Shown one piece after another: positions 45,111 through 56,700 of a stretch of 64,000 nt of DNA (positions within the stretch are counted from its first letter, which is position 1; each line of letters begins with the position of its first letter). The stretch lies in contig NC_092793.1 in NCBI RefSeq assembly GCF_918797505.1, positions 58,857,749-58,921,748 of the forward strand, written 5' to 3'. The translations under genes were made by a program, and so were the position numbers. Origin of the DNA: Bemisia tabaci. Taxonomy: Eukaryota > Arthropoda > Insecta > Hemiptera > Aleyrodidae. The notes below the pieces were generated by a model. That model made no database searches. It was given only the letters and a program-made list of their open reading frames with translations, and was not told where the DNA came from.

Positions 45111-47312
45111 TTTTTTTTTAGCATGAGTACATCCCTGGCCTCAAGATTGTCGAAATCTCGAGTTAAATAGGGGGGTCTAACGAGAACAAACTTCATTGAA
45201 CCGAAAGATAAAAGGCCCCCTTAAATCCCCCTTTAAGCTTCAGATTTTGATATTTTTGAGGCAAAAAAAATTCAGCGCTTTAATTTAAGGAAAGTTTCCA
45301 TTTCTCATTAGTTCTGACATCACGACCATCACCAAAATTGAGAAAAATCGATCATTTTCCCAAAAATTGGAAGGCAGTAACGCCACATGAGACCCCTTAT
45401 GAAAAACACTTAAATTCAGAAGAAATTATCTTTGACTGAACGGGGAAAAAGTTAAAGTAAAGAAATTTGCTGAGAGTGAAATGATTTTTTTCATGATCCA
45501 AATGAGTTATTTCATTTAAAAAAATAAATTCGTCATAAACGATAAAGATCTACTTCTCTTAATTAAATTAGATATTTCAAGTAAAAACTATTTCATTCAC
45601 TATAAACATTTTCTTCAAATAAAAAAAAGACAAAAAAACTTTACCTTACTTTTATTGAAAGTAAGAACATTTTTTATGAATAAAAAAATAATGTATTTGA
45701 TGTATGATTTTTAAAAAAATGTAAAGGAACACCCTGTACATTCAAGCAAGAGTGTGAATGCCCACGCAAGTCAGCAGCTATCCTATTGAATGTTTTTTCC
45801 TCGTTTGAGGGCTGGTGGTTTGGCAACCGTTGACAGGTCGCGGACATCATGACAACGTTGCTAGAATCAGTGCAGCGTGGACGGAGCGAGCGACATAAGT
45901 TGCGGCCAGAAATAAGTTCAATTGGGCTTGAAATAAATTTTCCGTCTAAATATATTTTACATACATATAAGCACGGAACGTCGACAGTCGTAAGCGTCCC
46001 GCAAAATTCGCCTACTCACATGATTTACACCCGCTGTAATACCGTCCTTTCCGTATCAAAAAAGAGGCCGGAAAATGAGTGAAATTGAATTTTAGTTGCC
46101 AGATCTAATAGAAAACACCTTAAAGTATGCTGTAAAGTCCCAACATTATGACAAAAAACACGTAGAAAAGGGGTATTTTGACTGTGTGATATTACGAGAA
46201 TCCGTGGCTCGGGCCATTCCATTTGATGCTTATGCCAAGAATTGATTTTTCAGATCAACCGGTTTATTATTTGTGGATCGATGTTGTTCTATCATCTGAT
46301 CTTTGATAAACACAATTATTAGAGAACATTTTGCAATTAGGAAACACCATTTTTGACTCATTTTGAAAAAGACTTAAACTTCATTAGATTTCTCACGCAG
46401 TCAGGTGCTTTAATTGATGAGGCAAAAATAGAATCTCCCAATTGCAAAATATAGTCAAATTCGATTTGATTCGATCTGCGAACATGAATGTAGTCGAATT
46501 GTAGTATTCATAGGATCTCAGAAGTGGGATGGGCAAAACTTAAGCGTAATTATTTCGCCTTATTCCACTCTGGACTCTTCTCACCAAGTATCATTACTCA
46601 CCTTCCTCTCCCTAAGAAAGAAAAAAGAAAAAAAAAGCCTATAATATCTCAACATTAAAATTTTTGTTCTTCTTAAACATGATTCAGTAGGTTAAAATAA
46701 GATGTTTAAGTCGAGAAAATGCGTGTCAAAAATCCGAAGTTTGGCAACGGTGGGAAGTTTTTTTGACGGCTCCGCTTGCTTTTTTAGGGTTACGTTTATT
46801 TTCAAAGATTAAAGGTCGACGTACGCGTTGGAAGCGCCATGGAGCATGTATGAAACCTCCTACACCTGTCACTATGCTCAAAAAATCACTTTGAGCCGAA
46901 GAGTCACAAGTGCCAATTTTCATAGCGAAAATTATGTCCGTTCTTTTTCTTTAAGGCACATTAGCCAATTTTCGTATTCGGCAGACCGTGTTTGAGCGTC
47001 GACAAACGTCAATCAAAACCTCCTTTTTGATTTGTCTCTTTTAATTAAGCTGACTAGGACGGAATCTTCACTTCTATACAGATTTAAAGCAAAGGGTGCG
47101 GCACGCGAGAAATGTTCGCGCTCTTTCAAATGACATCAGATGAAGTTGCGGAGCCCACTGCATTACTCCCAAAATTCTCTGACCCTCCAGACTGCCGTGA
47201 ATTCTCTGACTTTCCGGCTTTTCTATAGGCCATCGCTCGTCCTCTTCGTCGTCGATGCATATGCGATTAAATTTGGGTCAAAATAACAATTTCAGTCATC
47301 GGATATCAGTAA
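45111..47312. other. Intergenic AT-rich sequence
   Basis: No recognisable gene or element; A-runs near 45620 and 46620. Confidence 0.45.
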
Positions 47313-47407
47313 CACTGGAAAAAAAGTATCTTGGATCCGGAGTCCAGACTCTTGAAAATTTTACAAGATAAAATACACTTAATTCAATTGGATTATTGCC
47401 GAAATCA
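47313..47407 (+). repeat. Left half of a CACTGG-family MITE
   Basis: CACTGGAAAAAAAGTATCTTG, CCAGACTCTTGAAAA and ATTCAATTGGATTATTGCC. The complementary arm is absent. A third terminal variant. Confidence 0.65.
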
Positions 47408-47945
47408 GCCCCCAGGGAAAATCTTTTTGGAAAAAAGGTTATACCGCAAAAGCCTCTTTCTTTGACCCAAAGAATCGACTCTTTCAATATTCGTACTTAA
47501 TCCTGGGACACCCTGTATCCTGTATATTGTTTCTGCACAGAGCTTCAAAAGCAGTTCCTTATTGAAAAACTCACTCTGATTAAGGAGCGAGAAACCAAAA
47601 TCTGGAGCATGCATGCATTCGAGGAGGAACAAATCGGCGAAACCATCATATCCGGCATGCGCCGAGGGTGAGCGAAGAGGGGGAAACTATGAAGGTGGGG
47701 ATGGGGCGTTGGGCCGGGTTGAAAGCAATTACCTCCCCTGTAATTAACGCTCTTAATCCGTCCAGGGATCAAATCCGCGCCATTCGATTTTATTCGAGCG
47801 AAAACAAAACTGCAGTTAATTTCGAATTGAGAGAAATAACACGAGATAATACCAAATCACCCTCCACCCGGGAGCAGCGATTCAACTCCGCGTTGTCATA
47901 TTTCGTAATCGTATCATAGCTGTGTAGGGCTCGCGAAGTGTGAAA
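47408..47945. other. Intergenic sequence
   Basis: No gene recognised. GGGACACCCTGTAT at 47508 resembles a terminus of the 62322 type. Confidence 0.35.
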
Positions 47946-48015
47946 ACGCCTTCAATTTCGAAACATGCAACACACACGTCCGTAGAACACGAATAGTTTC
48001 ATTCAAGCGCCTGGT
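47946..48015 (+). repeat. Dispersed ~75 bp core repeat, copy D
   Basis: ACGCCTTCAATTTCG, ATGCAACACACACGTCC, ACACGAATAGTTTCATTC. Confidence 0.6.
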
Positions 48016-48070
48016 AAGTTTGCGCGTTACAATTCCTCGTTTCTTGGGCGAAAGTGATAATAACGTAACT

Positions 48071-48344
48071 CTGCCGTGCTAAGCAAGAACGCCGTACGTC
48101 CATCAAGATTTTCCCTCGCTTTTTGGAACTTGACACTTTATAAAATAACAACTGTTTCACCATGTTTTAACTGTTTACTGTAAAATAAAAACTGTCAAAT
48201 TTTCAGGTTAAGTTCTTGATGGTATTTGCAAAATAATTCTGTAATAACATTGTCCCAAGGTGTATACGCTAGTTTTTCTGTCATGATACACTGCTTCAAA
48301 AAAATATTAAATGGCGTTTACGGCGTTTTTGCGTTTCGCGGCAG
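48071..48344. mobile_element. MITE, CTGCCGTGC family, diverged
   Basis: CTGCCGTGCTAAGCAAGAAC at the left, GCGTTTCGCGGCAG at the right, flanked by AACT on both sides (48067-48070, 48345-48348). Confidence 0.7.
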
Positions 48345-48460
48345 AACTGAATTCCAAGGTTTTCTCCAGCTCATCTCCATCTTTACCGTTATCAAGCATA
48401 CCGATATCATCAGTGTAAGCGATACTCTTTAAACTGAGGGGTATTCCTTATACATCGTAT

Positions 48461-48707
48461 CGATGGTGAAACTGCAGTAATGCGTATTTCAATTTGCGAC
48501 GTTGCGGACTACCTCTCATACTTTACGTTCTGGGTGGAAAACTACATACGGAAGGCCATTTTTCGAAAATGCCAATGATTTTTATGAGAAATATTCTGAG
48601 AAAACTTCAAGCCATGGTGTGGCTTGGTCTCCTTTTGAAAAATTAAATAGGAGCGAAGATTTCAAAACACCACAGCCGAGATACGCATATCTGTAGTTTC
48701 ACCGTCG
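48461..48707. mobile_element. Foldback MITE, CGACGG family, copy 4
   Basis: CGATGGTGAAACTGCAGTAA / GTAGTTTCACCGTCG, with TGCGACGTTGCGGAC and the inverted arm between. Confidence 0.75.
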
Positions 48708-48991
48708 ATATTCCTTACGAGGGGGTTCTAGTATAGAACATTGTGGCAATCCGCGTGTCATCTTTGTTTCTCAAAACTTTCCTCGTTCCGATTAAGGACA
48801 ACACTCGTTACTTTTCTACTTTGTGGGTAACTAACAATGATATTTGGACGATATTCAGGAAAGTTAAGTTCCTCATTCAATAGCACAGACTTTTTTTTAG
48901 CAGAATCGAATGAGGCATTTCTTACGTTCAGTAGAACCAAAGCACACTTACTTCTATGTAGACTGGTGTCTTTGACAATTTTCTCATCATG

Positions 48992-49221
48992 CACTGGAAA
49001 AAAGAACACATTGGATCTAGAGCCCAGACTCTTAAAAACATCGACAAGAAAAAGTACTCTTTGATTCAATCAGAATCTAGCTTAAATCAAGAACCAAGCC
49101 TCTTAATTTAAGCGGATTTCGTTTTGATTCAAGCAAAAATCCGATTGAATCAAGAGTAATTTTTCTTGTCATTGTTTTCAAGAGTCTGGACTCTAGATCC
49201 AATGTGGTTTTTTTCCCAGTG
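48992..49221. mobile_element. CACTGG-family foldback MITE, copy at 49.0 kb
   Basis: CACTGGAAAAAAGAACACAT to TTTTTTCCCAGTG, same arms and centre orientation as the 8.4 kb copy. Confidence 0.8.
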
Positions 49222-49319
49222 TGTGTTAGACACCAAGTATGGCATCAATCGTTGATTTTTCCCTACGGAAGCCATATGAGCCGGGCTTGGTCTTCCCATT
49301 CGCCCTTGCTGCAAGTGGA

Positions 49320-49373
49320 GGAAATTTGGCAACTTCCGAATATTCATACAGCGTTTCCCCTTTACCAAGGCAG
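49320..49373 (+). repeat. Solo right end of CTGCCGTGC-family MITE
   Basis: GGAAATTTGGCAACTTCCGA, ATTCATACAGCG and TTTACCAAGGCAG. Confidence 0.6.
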
Positions 49374-50164
49374 TATTTAAACTCACCGTGTACAACTGGT
49401 GAAAAGAGATTTCCGGGGACGCGGTATACAATTTAGGTTTCGAAACGGTGGTGAATTAATTTTTGAGAGGGGGTGCGGGTGGTGGGCGATCATGGGTCGT
49501 TTGAATTTAATTGTGACTTTTCAGTGTGAGCTTTAGGAGTTTGACTGTATTACAATAAAGAATGGAGATTCAAGCGCCGCGCCATCGGATGTCGTTGAGA
49601 CGGTTATGGGACATTTCGTCAACGATTTTTTGTTCGCGCACCTGTTTTTTCCAGTAATTTACGTCCACGCGTTTTTTCGGCACGGGAGTATTGGTCCACG
49701 TGCCAGTTGAGACCCTAAGTTAATTGGCCCACATGTAAATACAAACGACAATTGCTCACGACGTTTTTGGATTAAAATATATAATGTCTTGGAAGAATGA
49801 GGGTTTGCTTGTTTTTTTGTTTTGTCCGTTTGGTCCAACGGAGAATAATATATAGTTGAGAATTTTGGTAAAAATGGGGGAGCGTCAATTTCATGAGAAA
49901 AAATTCACTAAAACTCTCTACACCTCTTTGGTGTAACAGGACTTAATTATCTTTCAATAAATTCCCACCTTGTTATACCTGAGCCGGATAAACCTCTATA
50001 TTTGCCTTAGCTAAAGGCTCTTAGATTTTTCTCGTGTACGATAAGTATCTTGATTTATTTTGCGAGGAAAGATCTGTACTTTTAAAGGATGCATGTCATT
50101 CTTCATACGTTCAATTTCGTATAGTACTGTGCAACACCTCTGTTGTGAAATAGTTGCTTCAGGC
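49374..50164. other. Intergenic sequence
   Basis: No gene recognised. Confidence 0.4.
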
Positions 50165-50322
50165 GCCGCCGCACGGCGGGCGGGCGGCCAGCGCGAAACG
50201 CGCATTGGCGCCTTCAAACCTAAGTGGATACTTCAAGCATTGTGCAATGCGTGAAGTATCCACTTAGGTTTGTAGGCGCGAGTGAGCCTCTCGCGCTGGC
50301 TGCACGCCGCTCCGCTCTGTTA
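50165..50322. repeat. Cruciform-like palindrome built from hAT minisatellite units
   Basis: GCGCCTTCAAACCTAAGTGG pairs with CCACTTAGGTTTGTAGGCGC around an axis at 50243-50244, with the GTGAAGTATCC core of the hAT minisatellite in both arms. GCCAGCGCG (50187) pairs with CGCGCTGGC (50292-50300) on the same axis. Confidence 0.8.
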
Positions 50323-51410
50323 GGCTTTAATATTTAGCGTTTTTTAACTCATGATTTTGAAATGTTAGCACACTCTGCATTGATTATTCTCATTTAAATT
50401 GATGGTAAAAAATATGTATCAATTTATCAAAGGAGAATAATAATATAATGTGTGTTTTTTAAATATTGGTGGTTCCGTGTCAAAAATGATTTCCAAAGCA
50501 CTTTCATTTTTTCTTTTACATTTTGTGCTTTTATTGTGCTGCAGCGAGGTGTACGCGCAACGAAACGCTCAAAATTTGACGTATTTGACTCTAAAAGATC
50601 GATGTACAAATGGGTTAAAACTAAAGATTGCGTGCTTCTGTTTTTTTTTCCTTATTTATTCATTTTTGGAGTTTCTGTCGGCACAACTGCGGATGTCGCT
50701 TGCATGAATGAATCGCCTATGAATTTGTATTGACTAAATACGGGTGTTTTCATTTTTCTGAATTTTTGTCCCTTTGAAATGAGAACAAGTCTCTGGCAAC
50801 AGCAGGCATTAAATAGCCGTATCATTCCACTCGTTTTTAAGACCGCACATACAGAAGCAGCTCAAAAAGAGTAAATTCCTAGTTTTCCAACAGCGCGCCA
50901 TCGATATGCTCATTCCCGGAGACAAAACGGAGCCTCTGCCTAAAATTCCGGTGAAAATTAAATCTGCTCATCGTAGCTGAACGGAGGACCGCAGCGTCCG
51001 ACGTCAAACCAAACAAGTTAGTTAAAAACACGGACGCGGAACACGCCCGGTCCATTAGAATTCAATCTGTCTCTCTCTGAACCTCATATTGACGCGCTTT
51101 CCGAAAAGAGACCCGAAGCGAGGCCGATGTGAGCGTTACACAAAGGGATGCGGGATTAACGCGGGCCGAAAATTAGACCGAAAACGCGAGCTTGTTTGCA
51201 GGGACGCAGCCTGGGACCAGATGAACAATCGCCGTGTGGAAAGAAGGGATAGGGATGACCCTTCCGCAATCACGCCGCTCCTGGCGCGAAGTGACGCGCT
51301 CAGCAAATAAAGCTCGGTCGCTCTTCCTACGGCTACGTCGGCCTGGGTGTCAGGACATAAAAACCACCCGGAGCAGGGCTGACAGGTTGTTCGGAAATTT
51401 TAACATGGTC
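50323..51410. other. Intergenic sequence
   Basis: CpG-richer at 50980-51390; no coding frame recognised. Confidence 0.4.
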
Positions 51411-51744
51411 CACGGAGAAAAAACTTCGTGTGTGGGACCCGAAGTTTAGGATCTCTGAAGTTTTCGGATTGAGCATCCGAACACTTTAGGTCAAGCTGCT
51501 GAGGTTTGGATCACACATCTGAAACTTCAGTTCTTACATCTGAAGTACTTCGGTTTTCACATCCGAAAAACTTCGGTTCTCACATCCGAAAAACTTCGGT
51601 TCTCACATCTGAAGTACTTCAGGTGCAAGAACTGAAGTTTCAGATGTGTGATCCGAACCTCGACAGCTAGACCTAAAGTGTTCAGATGCTCAATCCGAAA
51701 ACTTCAGAGTCCATATGACCTAAACTTCGGTTTTTTTCTTTGTG
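51411..51744. mobile_element. CACGGAG hairpin element, copy 2
   Basis: CACGGAGAAAAAACTTCGTG to the decayed TTTTTTTCTTTGTG; same interior as 1524-1882, including 23 bp tandem units with diverged cores (CATCCGAAAAACTTCGGTTC). Confidence 0.8.
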
Positions 51745-51985
51745 TAATAAGCGAAAGAAATTGGAAAAGGAGGAGATGAAGGAAAAGGAAAAAGAAAGAA
51801 GGTGAAAAAAGAAGTAGAAATCCAGGGAAGAAAAGGAAGAATAGAGGGGGAAAGGGCAAATAGACAGAAAAAGGGAGTTAGAGGGAGAAAATTAGATGAT
51901 CCAAAGAGGAAATGGAGGAAAAGTAGAAAAAGAGGGAAGAAAAGACAGAAAAAGGGAGTTAGAGGGAGCAAAAAATATAAAGAGG
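51745..51985 (+). repeat. Purine-rich tract with ~110 bp tandem duplication
   Basis: Almost pure A/G on the + strand. AGACAGAAAAAGGGAGTTAG recurs at about 51861 and 51944 with similar spacers. The Lys/Arg/Glu-rich frame here is compositional, not a gene. Confidence 0.7.
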
Positions 51986-53852
51986 GGAATAAAGGGAGAT
52001 GTCCAAAGGTTTTAGTAAAGGAGACGAAAAATTTCCGTATCATGATATGGATAAAAGACATGCAATACCTAAGTCCTAATTTGTCTGTCAATTTCGACTG
52101 ACCATCGTTTTCTTGGGTTTAGGTTACGATGAGGGACCAAAACTTCAGAAAAATACCGAACGCTACGATTTTTACAGATAAATGCACCTGTGACCTAAAA
52201 AATATCGAAACCTCGAATTAAAGAGAAATATCGTGGACCTCAAACCGTCCTTAAATGTCAGGAAAAAACCAATGATTTTTCCAAAAATTCGGAGGCCGTT
52301 GCTCCGTCTGCAGAGCACTCATGAGAAATAATTGAAAGGAGAAAAAATTATCACTATTACCCATCTTAAAGGAAACAAACGCTTGAAAAGAAATGAAACT
52401 ATACAATATAAAAAGTTAGTCAATCGTTCGTTTACTTTGTGTAGTTCTTTCTTACTCCTCTGCCTGTGCGAACCTGGTCAGTAGTGACTAAGAAAAACTG
52501 TCCACAGACGCTGGAAATTTAAAAAGCGACGCAGATTGCGAAATACGGATTGGATTTCAGACTTTTCTGATGTGCTCAACGTGATTTCTGACCGAATTTA
52601 CCGCGAAAAATTGTTTTCAGTTGGCTGTATTCCTTGCGTGCAACAGACACATTGGCTCTGTGAGCAAGGTGTCAGGTCAGAGTTGGTATCGGGAATTGCG
52701 TTCCGAAGTGGGCCTTGGGTGAAGAATACGGTGTGAGTAAGGTCACCCAGCTGGGCGAAATTGGTTAGATATTCCGACTAGATTCGGTTAGACTTACAAG
52801 CAGAGGCCACCGTGGAAATGGTTTTGCACCGAGCGGAGAAATTTGCATTTTGCACCCGTAAAGCGCGCCCCGGCCCCCGGGATGGGCGGCGAGGCAGGGG
52901 GGAAGGCACCCTTCGAGCTCCGTTAAGTTGCCTCCTGAATTATTGTCCGCCGCTGTTGCGAAACTTGAGCCCACGGTTTCACCAGTCCGGCGCGAGATCG
53001 ATAAACGTGCCCAGTGAAAGAATCTTCGAAAATATTTCACAACTTCACTGAACTTCAAACCACGCTGAGAAGAAAACTTCAGTTCCATCGCCACGCCGAA
53101 GTTTTAGGTCAATGTAACCCTCAGGTCGACTTCGGTAAACTATAATTTTGCTAGCCACACCTAAGACTCGTATTTTTAACCGAAGTTTTTAGTTACACTT
53201 GCGCTGAAGTTCTTATCTCTTTTCCATCCCGGTAGACGTATCCAGTTTTATCCCTATCAATCCAGTTGCATCCTCATCCCATTACATCCTGACTTATCGC
53301 ATTTTCGTGATCCGTGCTGTTCCTTCACATTTTATCCCGGTTCCCTTGACCTATCGATAGCGACGATGGAGTCATTTGAGAAAACAAGATAACGTTGCAC
53401 GAAAACCACAATAATACATCGTATGAGAACCGTGCACTGATCATTAATTTAGAGTGTTCCCGGCAAGAAAAAATGGTCATAAAAAACGGTATTCTTATTT
53501 TATATATTTTTTATACAAACAGTGTTGTAACTTTTGAAATATTTGACCGAAAGCTTTGATTTTGGTTTCAATCGATGGATATTAAGTTGATCTTTCAAAT
53601 GTAACCAAGATCAAGCCTTTAGCTATCTTGATTTTTGAGTTATAGAACCAGTCTCGGTACTTTTTGGACAGCCTTTGTATATGTACTACGCGAGTGACAT
53701 TCGGCTCGCTCCGTAAGCCATTTTTCTAAGTATAGTTGGACATTTCATCACTATGATGTGTACATTTTTGAGACTCTTAAAACAAAAATGATTTTGTTAC
53801 ACAACCTTGTTACCGGAACGTGTCATTATTTGCAAATTAATAAATATATAAA
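51986..53852. other. Intergenic sequence with weak repeat relics
   Basis: At 53091-53225 GAAGTTTTAGGTCAATGTAA and AACCGAAGTTTTTAGTTACA form a weak inverted repeat like that around 14790. At about 53650-53685 AGTCTCGGTACTTTTTGGAC resembles the terminus of the 62322 element. No gene. Confidence 0.4.
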
Positions 53853-54698
53853 GTATGGGAGCCATCCAGTTAAGAGAATCTTTCAAATTCAAACAAGCAT
53901 ATTTATTACATTTTGAAAGGTACACTTCGCAGACGTTTCGATGCTCGGACAGACACCATCATCAGTGCAAAAAACAATTACCAATTCAAACATGATACCA
54001 ACGACAAGCAAAAAAGTACAATAAAATGAACAGCATTTCACAAAAGCCAAGCGACATGTGAGGAATTCCGCAATTCCGCTAACCTATAATATTTCAGTTT
54101 TGTTTATCAGATGATAGCATGCATATCTATATGGTCGGTGGCGACAATAAAAAAAAAACAGGAAAATGCGGAAACAAAGGCTAAGATACAAAATACAAAG
54201 GCAGGACGTTTCGGTACCTTACGGCACCATTATCAACTGCTAAAGTAGAATTAAAAATAAAAAATAAATTAAAATAATGATCGGTTATATGATCATTAGA
54301 TGATATCGATTAGATGATCGGTGTTACACAGAATTAGGAAATGCGGCTATACCCATGCGCTCTATCGTTATCTGATAAACAAAACTGAAATTTATTGGTA
54401 AGCGGAATTTGTGACATTTACTGATCTTTTTCTTGGCTTTAGTAAAATGCTGTTTAATTTATTGTACTTTTTTGCTTATCGTTGGGATCATGTTTGAATT
54501 GGTAATTGTTTTAGCATTGATGATGGTGTCTGTCCGGGCATATCGAAACGTGTTTGAATTGGTATTTGTTCTAGTACTGATGATGGTGTCTGTCCGGTCA
54601 TCGAAACGTCTGCATTTTGTATTTAATTGTGCCTTTCAAATGTAATAAACATGCTTATTTAAATTTGAAAGGTTCTTTTGACTGGATGGTTCCCATAC
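53853..54698. mobile_element. Inverted composite with Penelope/hammerhead-like motifs
   Basis: Arms of roughly 280-340 bp: GTATGGGAGCCATCCAGT pairs with ACTGGATGGTTCCCATAC, and TCAGTTTTGTTTATCAGA near 54100 pairs with its partner near 54372. Each arm carries CTGATGATGG...CGAAACGTC: reverse strand 53934-53965, and twice on the + strand (54517-54550, 54577-54610) through a ~64 bp tandem duplication. Between the arms a reverse-strand variant (54204-54236) has GGTGCC-GTAA-GGTACC, a stem with a GNRA-type loop, next to GAAACGTC. Similar motifs accompany Penelope-like retroelements, where hammerhead ribozymes are known. No reverse transcriptase frame is present. Confidence 0.6.
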
Positions 54699-55036
54699 TA
54701 TACATACTTAGGTTACAGTCATTTATTTACTTAATAAATATATACAGACAGATGAAGCAATGATATGGATCGATCATTACTTCAAAAATAGTGTATTTCT
54801 TTCGGAAAATACACTAAAACGCATTTGACTGGGACGTCAGTCCCGCCGGGTGGAGGAAAGTATGCCAACCGTGGATCTCCTTCCGCAATTTGACTCGCTG
54901 AAATTCATCATTACCATCAGAAAAAACTTAGGTAAAAAAAACAAAAACAAAAACTGAAAAAAAAATCCAGAAACCATCCCGATTTCCTGAGGAAAATTTC
55001 CTCCCGTTTTCCTGAGGAAAAAGATCATGTTTCGTG

Positions 55037-55038
<2 letters not shown>
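54699..55038. other. Intergenic sequence
   Basis: A-rich at 54935-54970; no gene. Confidence 0.4.

Positions 55039-55080
<42 letters not shown>
55039..55080 (+). repeat. Poly-T tract, 42 bp
   Basis: Uninterrupted run of T. It could be the poly-A tail of a minus-strand retroinsertion, but nothing recognisable adjoins it. Confidence 0.85.
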
Positions 55081-55082
<2 letters not shown>

Positions 55083-56334
55083 TCGCCTTCTGATCAAGAA
55101 ATTGGAATATTTAGACAAAGACTTAACTAGGACTTAAATCTAAGACTCCTATAAAATGTTGATGCCTCCGACGTGGTCTATCGTCACCTCGAACCATCGA
55201 GAATTGCAACAATGACATTTTTACGAAAATGTATACTTGGCGGCGAAGCGACAACGTGGGAGGCTGAACCGATAAAAGGTCAAATGAGCTTTGGTCGAAT
55301 AAAGGAAACGAGAGGCAGACTGGAGAGGAAAGCGGGCTACTGGGGCAGTGGGAGCAGACCGAGCTTTCGCAGACAAAGTATACAGTAGAGCGCTCTCCCG
55401 GGGTTTTCCAGAACTACTGCGCTTTCGCCAACTTTCGCCAGGCTTGACCTGAGCGCTAGCTCCCGAGTCGAGCGCGAACGGTGGCGCACCGCAGCGGCGG
55501 GTTCCGCGTTCATCTCCTCAGGGCTTTGAACTTGAACTCGACGAGCGTCGGAACCTCCTGAAACGACATTGCCACATTTCAAAAACAAAATCTCCGCTAT
55601 TTTGTTGAGGGAGTGTATAGGCTCTTCTCCGCGCGAAACTGGGGTCTCGAACAGGCACTAATTCTTTAATTTCTCGGTCAGCTTCGCGGGGAAGTCCTTG
55701 AAAATTTCAAGATCTGATCTTTGATGAGTCTAACACACATCAGTCACCTAAAAAGATCGTTGCGTTGCGATTTTTTTTAATGTCAACAGTCAATGATTCA
55801 ATCGATGATTCTCTTTGGAGTCTAAAATTTGAGCGCAAAAAAGAGAAATTTAACTTTCGAATACGTCGTTCTCCGGATAAAAGAACGTTACTACATTCCA
55901 ATGTGCAAAATTCCATTTTTTTTTCATACCAGGAAATTATCGTGTATTTCTAACTTGAAATATTAAAAAAAATCCTTTTTGTGAGGCGCAAAAATCAGCA
56001 TTTGTAGTGAAGAAAAGCAATTCAATATCTGTACTTTTGGGACTATTTTGAACACAGAACTTATGTAGGTGGGCCTGATGTTAACTCTCAATCCGCTACA
56101 AGGTGTGGGAGGGGGAGGTGAAATGACAGTTTTTCAGTAGAAAATTCCATAAAGTTTGCAACAGAAAGGTAGGCCGGGCCCATATGTCGTGTAAGAGACG
56201 ATTAAAATCAGACAGTAAGGTATGAATTTAAACACAACGCAGCATGTTATCGTTTCAAATTTCTAGTCTAGAAATCAACTATTAAACGAGATATAGGTGT
56301 TTACAATTGACATTCCCCAACCCTCAGGTAATAC
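55081..56334. other. Intergenic sequence
   Basis: CpG-rich at 55380-55560. A reverse-strand frame starting ATGAACGCGGAACC at about 55522 is open but not recognisable; a first exon is conceivable but unsupported. Confidence 0.35.
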
Positions 56335-56700
56335 CCAGGCCGGATCAAATTGACCCGCGGCCTGCTAAAAATACATGGCCAGCTAGTTGTATGGGACCGG
56401 TGCATACGAGCGTTAGATATCGGTCTACAAATACATCCTTAAAAAAGGATCTGACATCAATTTGAAAATGAAGAAAGAAAATCGAGTGTCAACACAGCCA
56501 GTGAATGGAAATACTTGTTCCGGCCTCGTTTTTAACCTTCTCTCCCGAATCTGAGCGACATTTCATTGGTAACTTAAAGCGGAGCGTCGCGAGTTCGCGC
56601 CTCTCGCCATCGCGCCTTCAATTTTGTAGATGCACCATGGACTTCCATCAAGCACGAATAATCGTATCTCTGCGCCGTCATCAGCGCGCCTCCTCTCCTT
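56335..56700 (+). repeat. ~370 bp dispersed repeat, copy 1, with core copy E
   Basis: Matches 63130-63485 in the same orientation (ATCGAGTGTCAACACAGCC, ATCTGAGCGACAT, GCCATCGCGCCTTCAATTTT). The core at 56611-56690 includes AAGCACGAATAATCGTATC. Confidence 0.7.

Noticed and set aside
44885..45741. TACAGGATGT / ACACCCTGTA as ends of an 857 bp TA element
   Set aside because: Only about ten bases match and the interior holds pieces of another family; too weak to call.
51720..52101. Long Lys/Arg- or Phe/Leu-rich frames over the purine tract
   Set aside because: Low-complexity translation of an A/G-rich tract on both strands.
54433..54645. Hydrophobic 70-codon frame (repeated LMMVSVR) as a membrane peptide
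   Set aside because: The repeat is the translation of the duplicated CTGATGATGG...CGAAACGTC motif; no support as a protein.
55039..55080. Poly-T as the tail of a processed pseudogene or LINE on the minus strand
   Set aside because: No coding remnant or target duplication could be recognised beside it.
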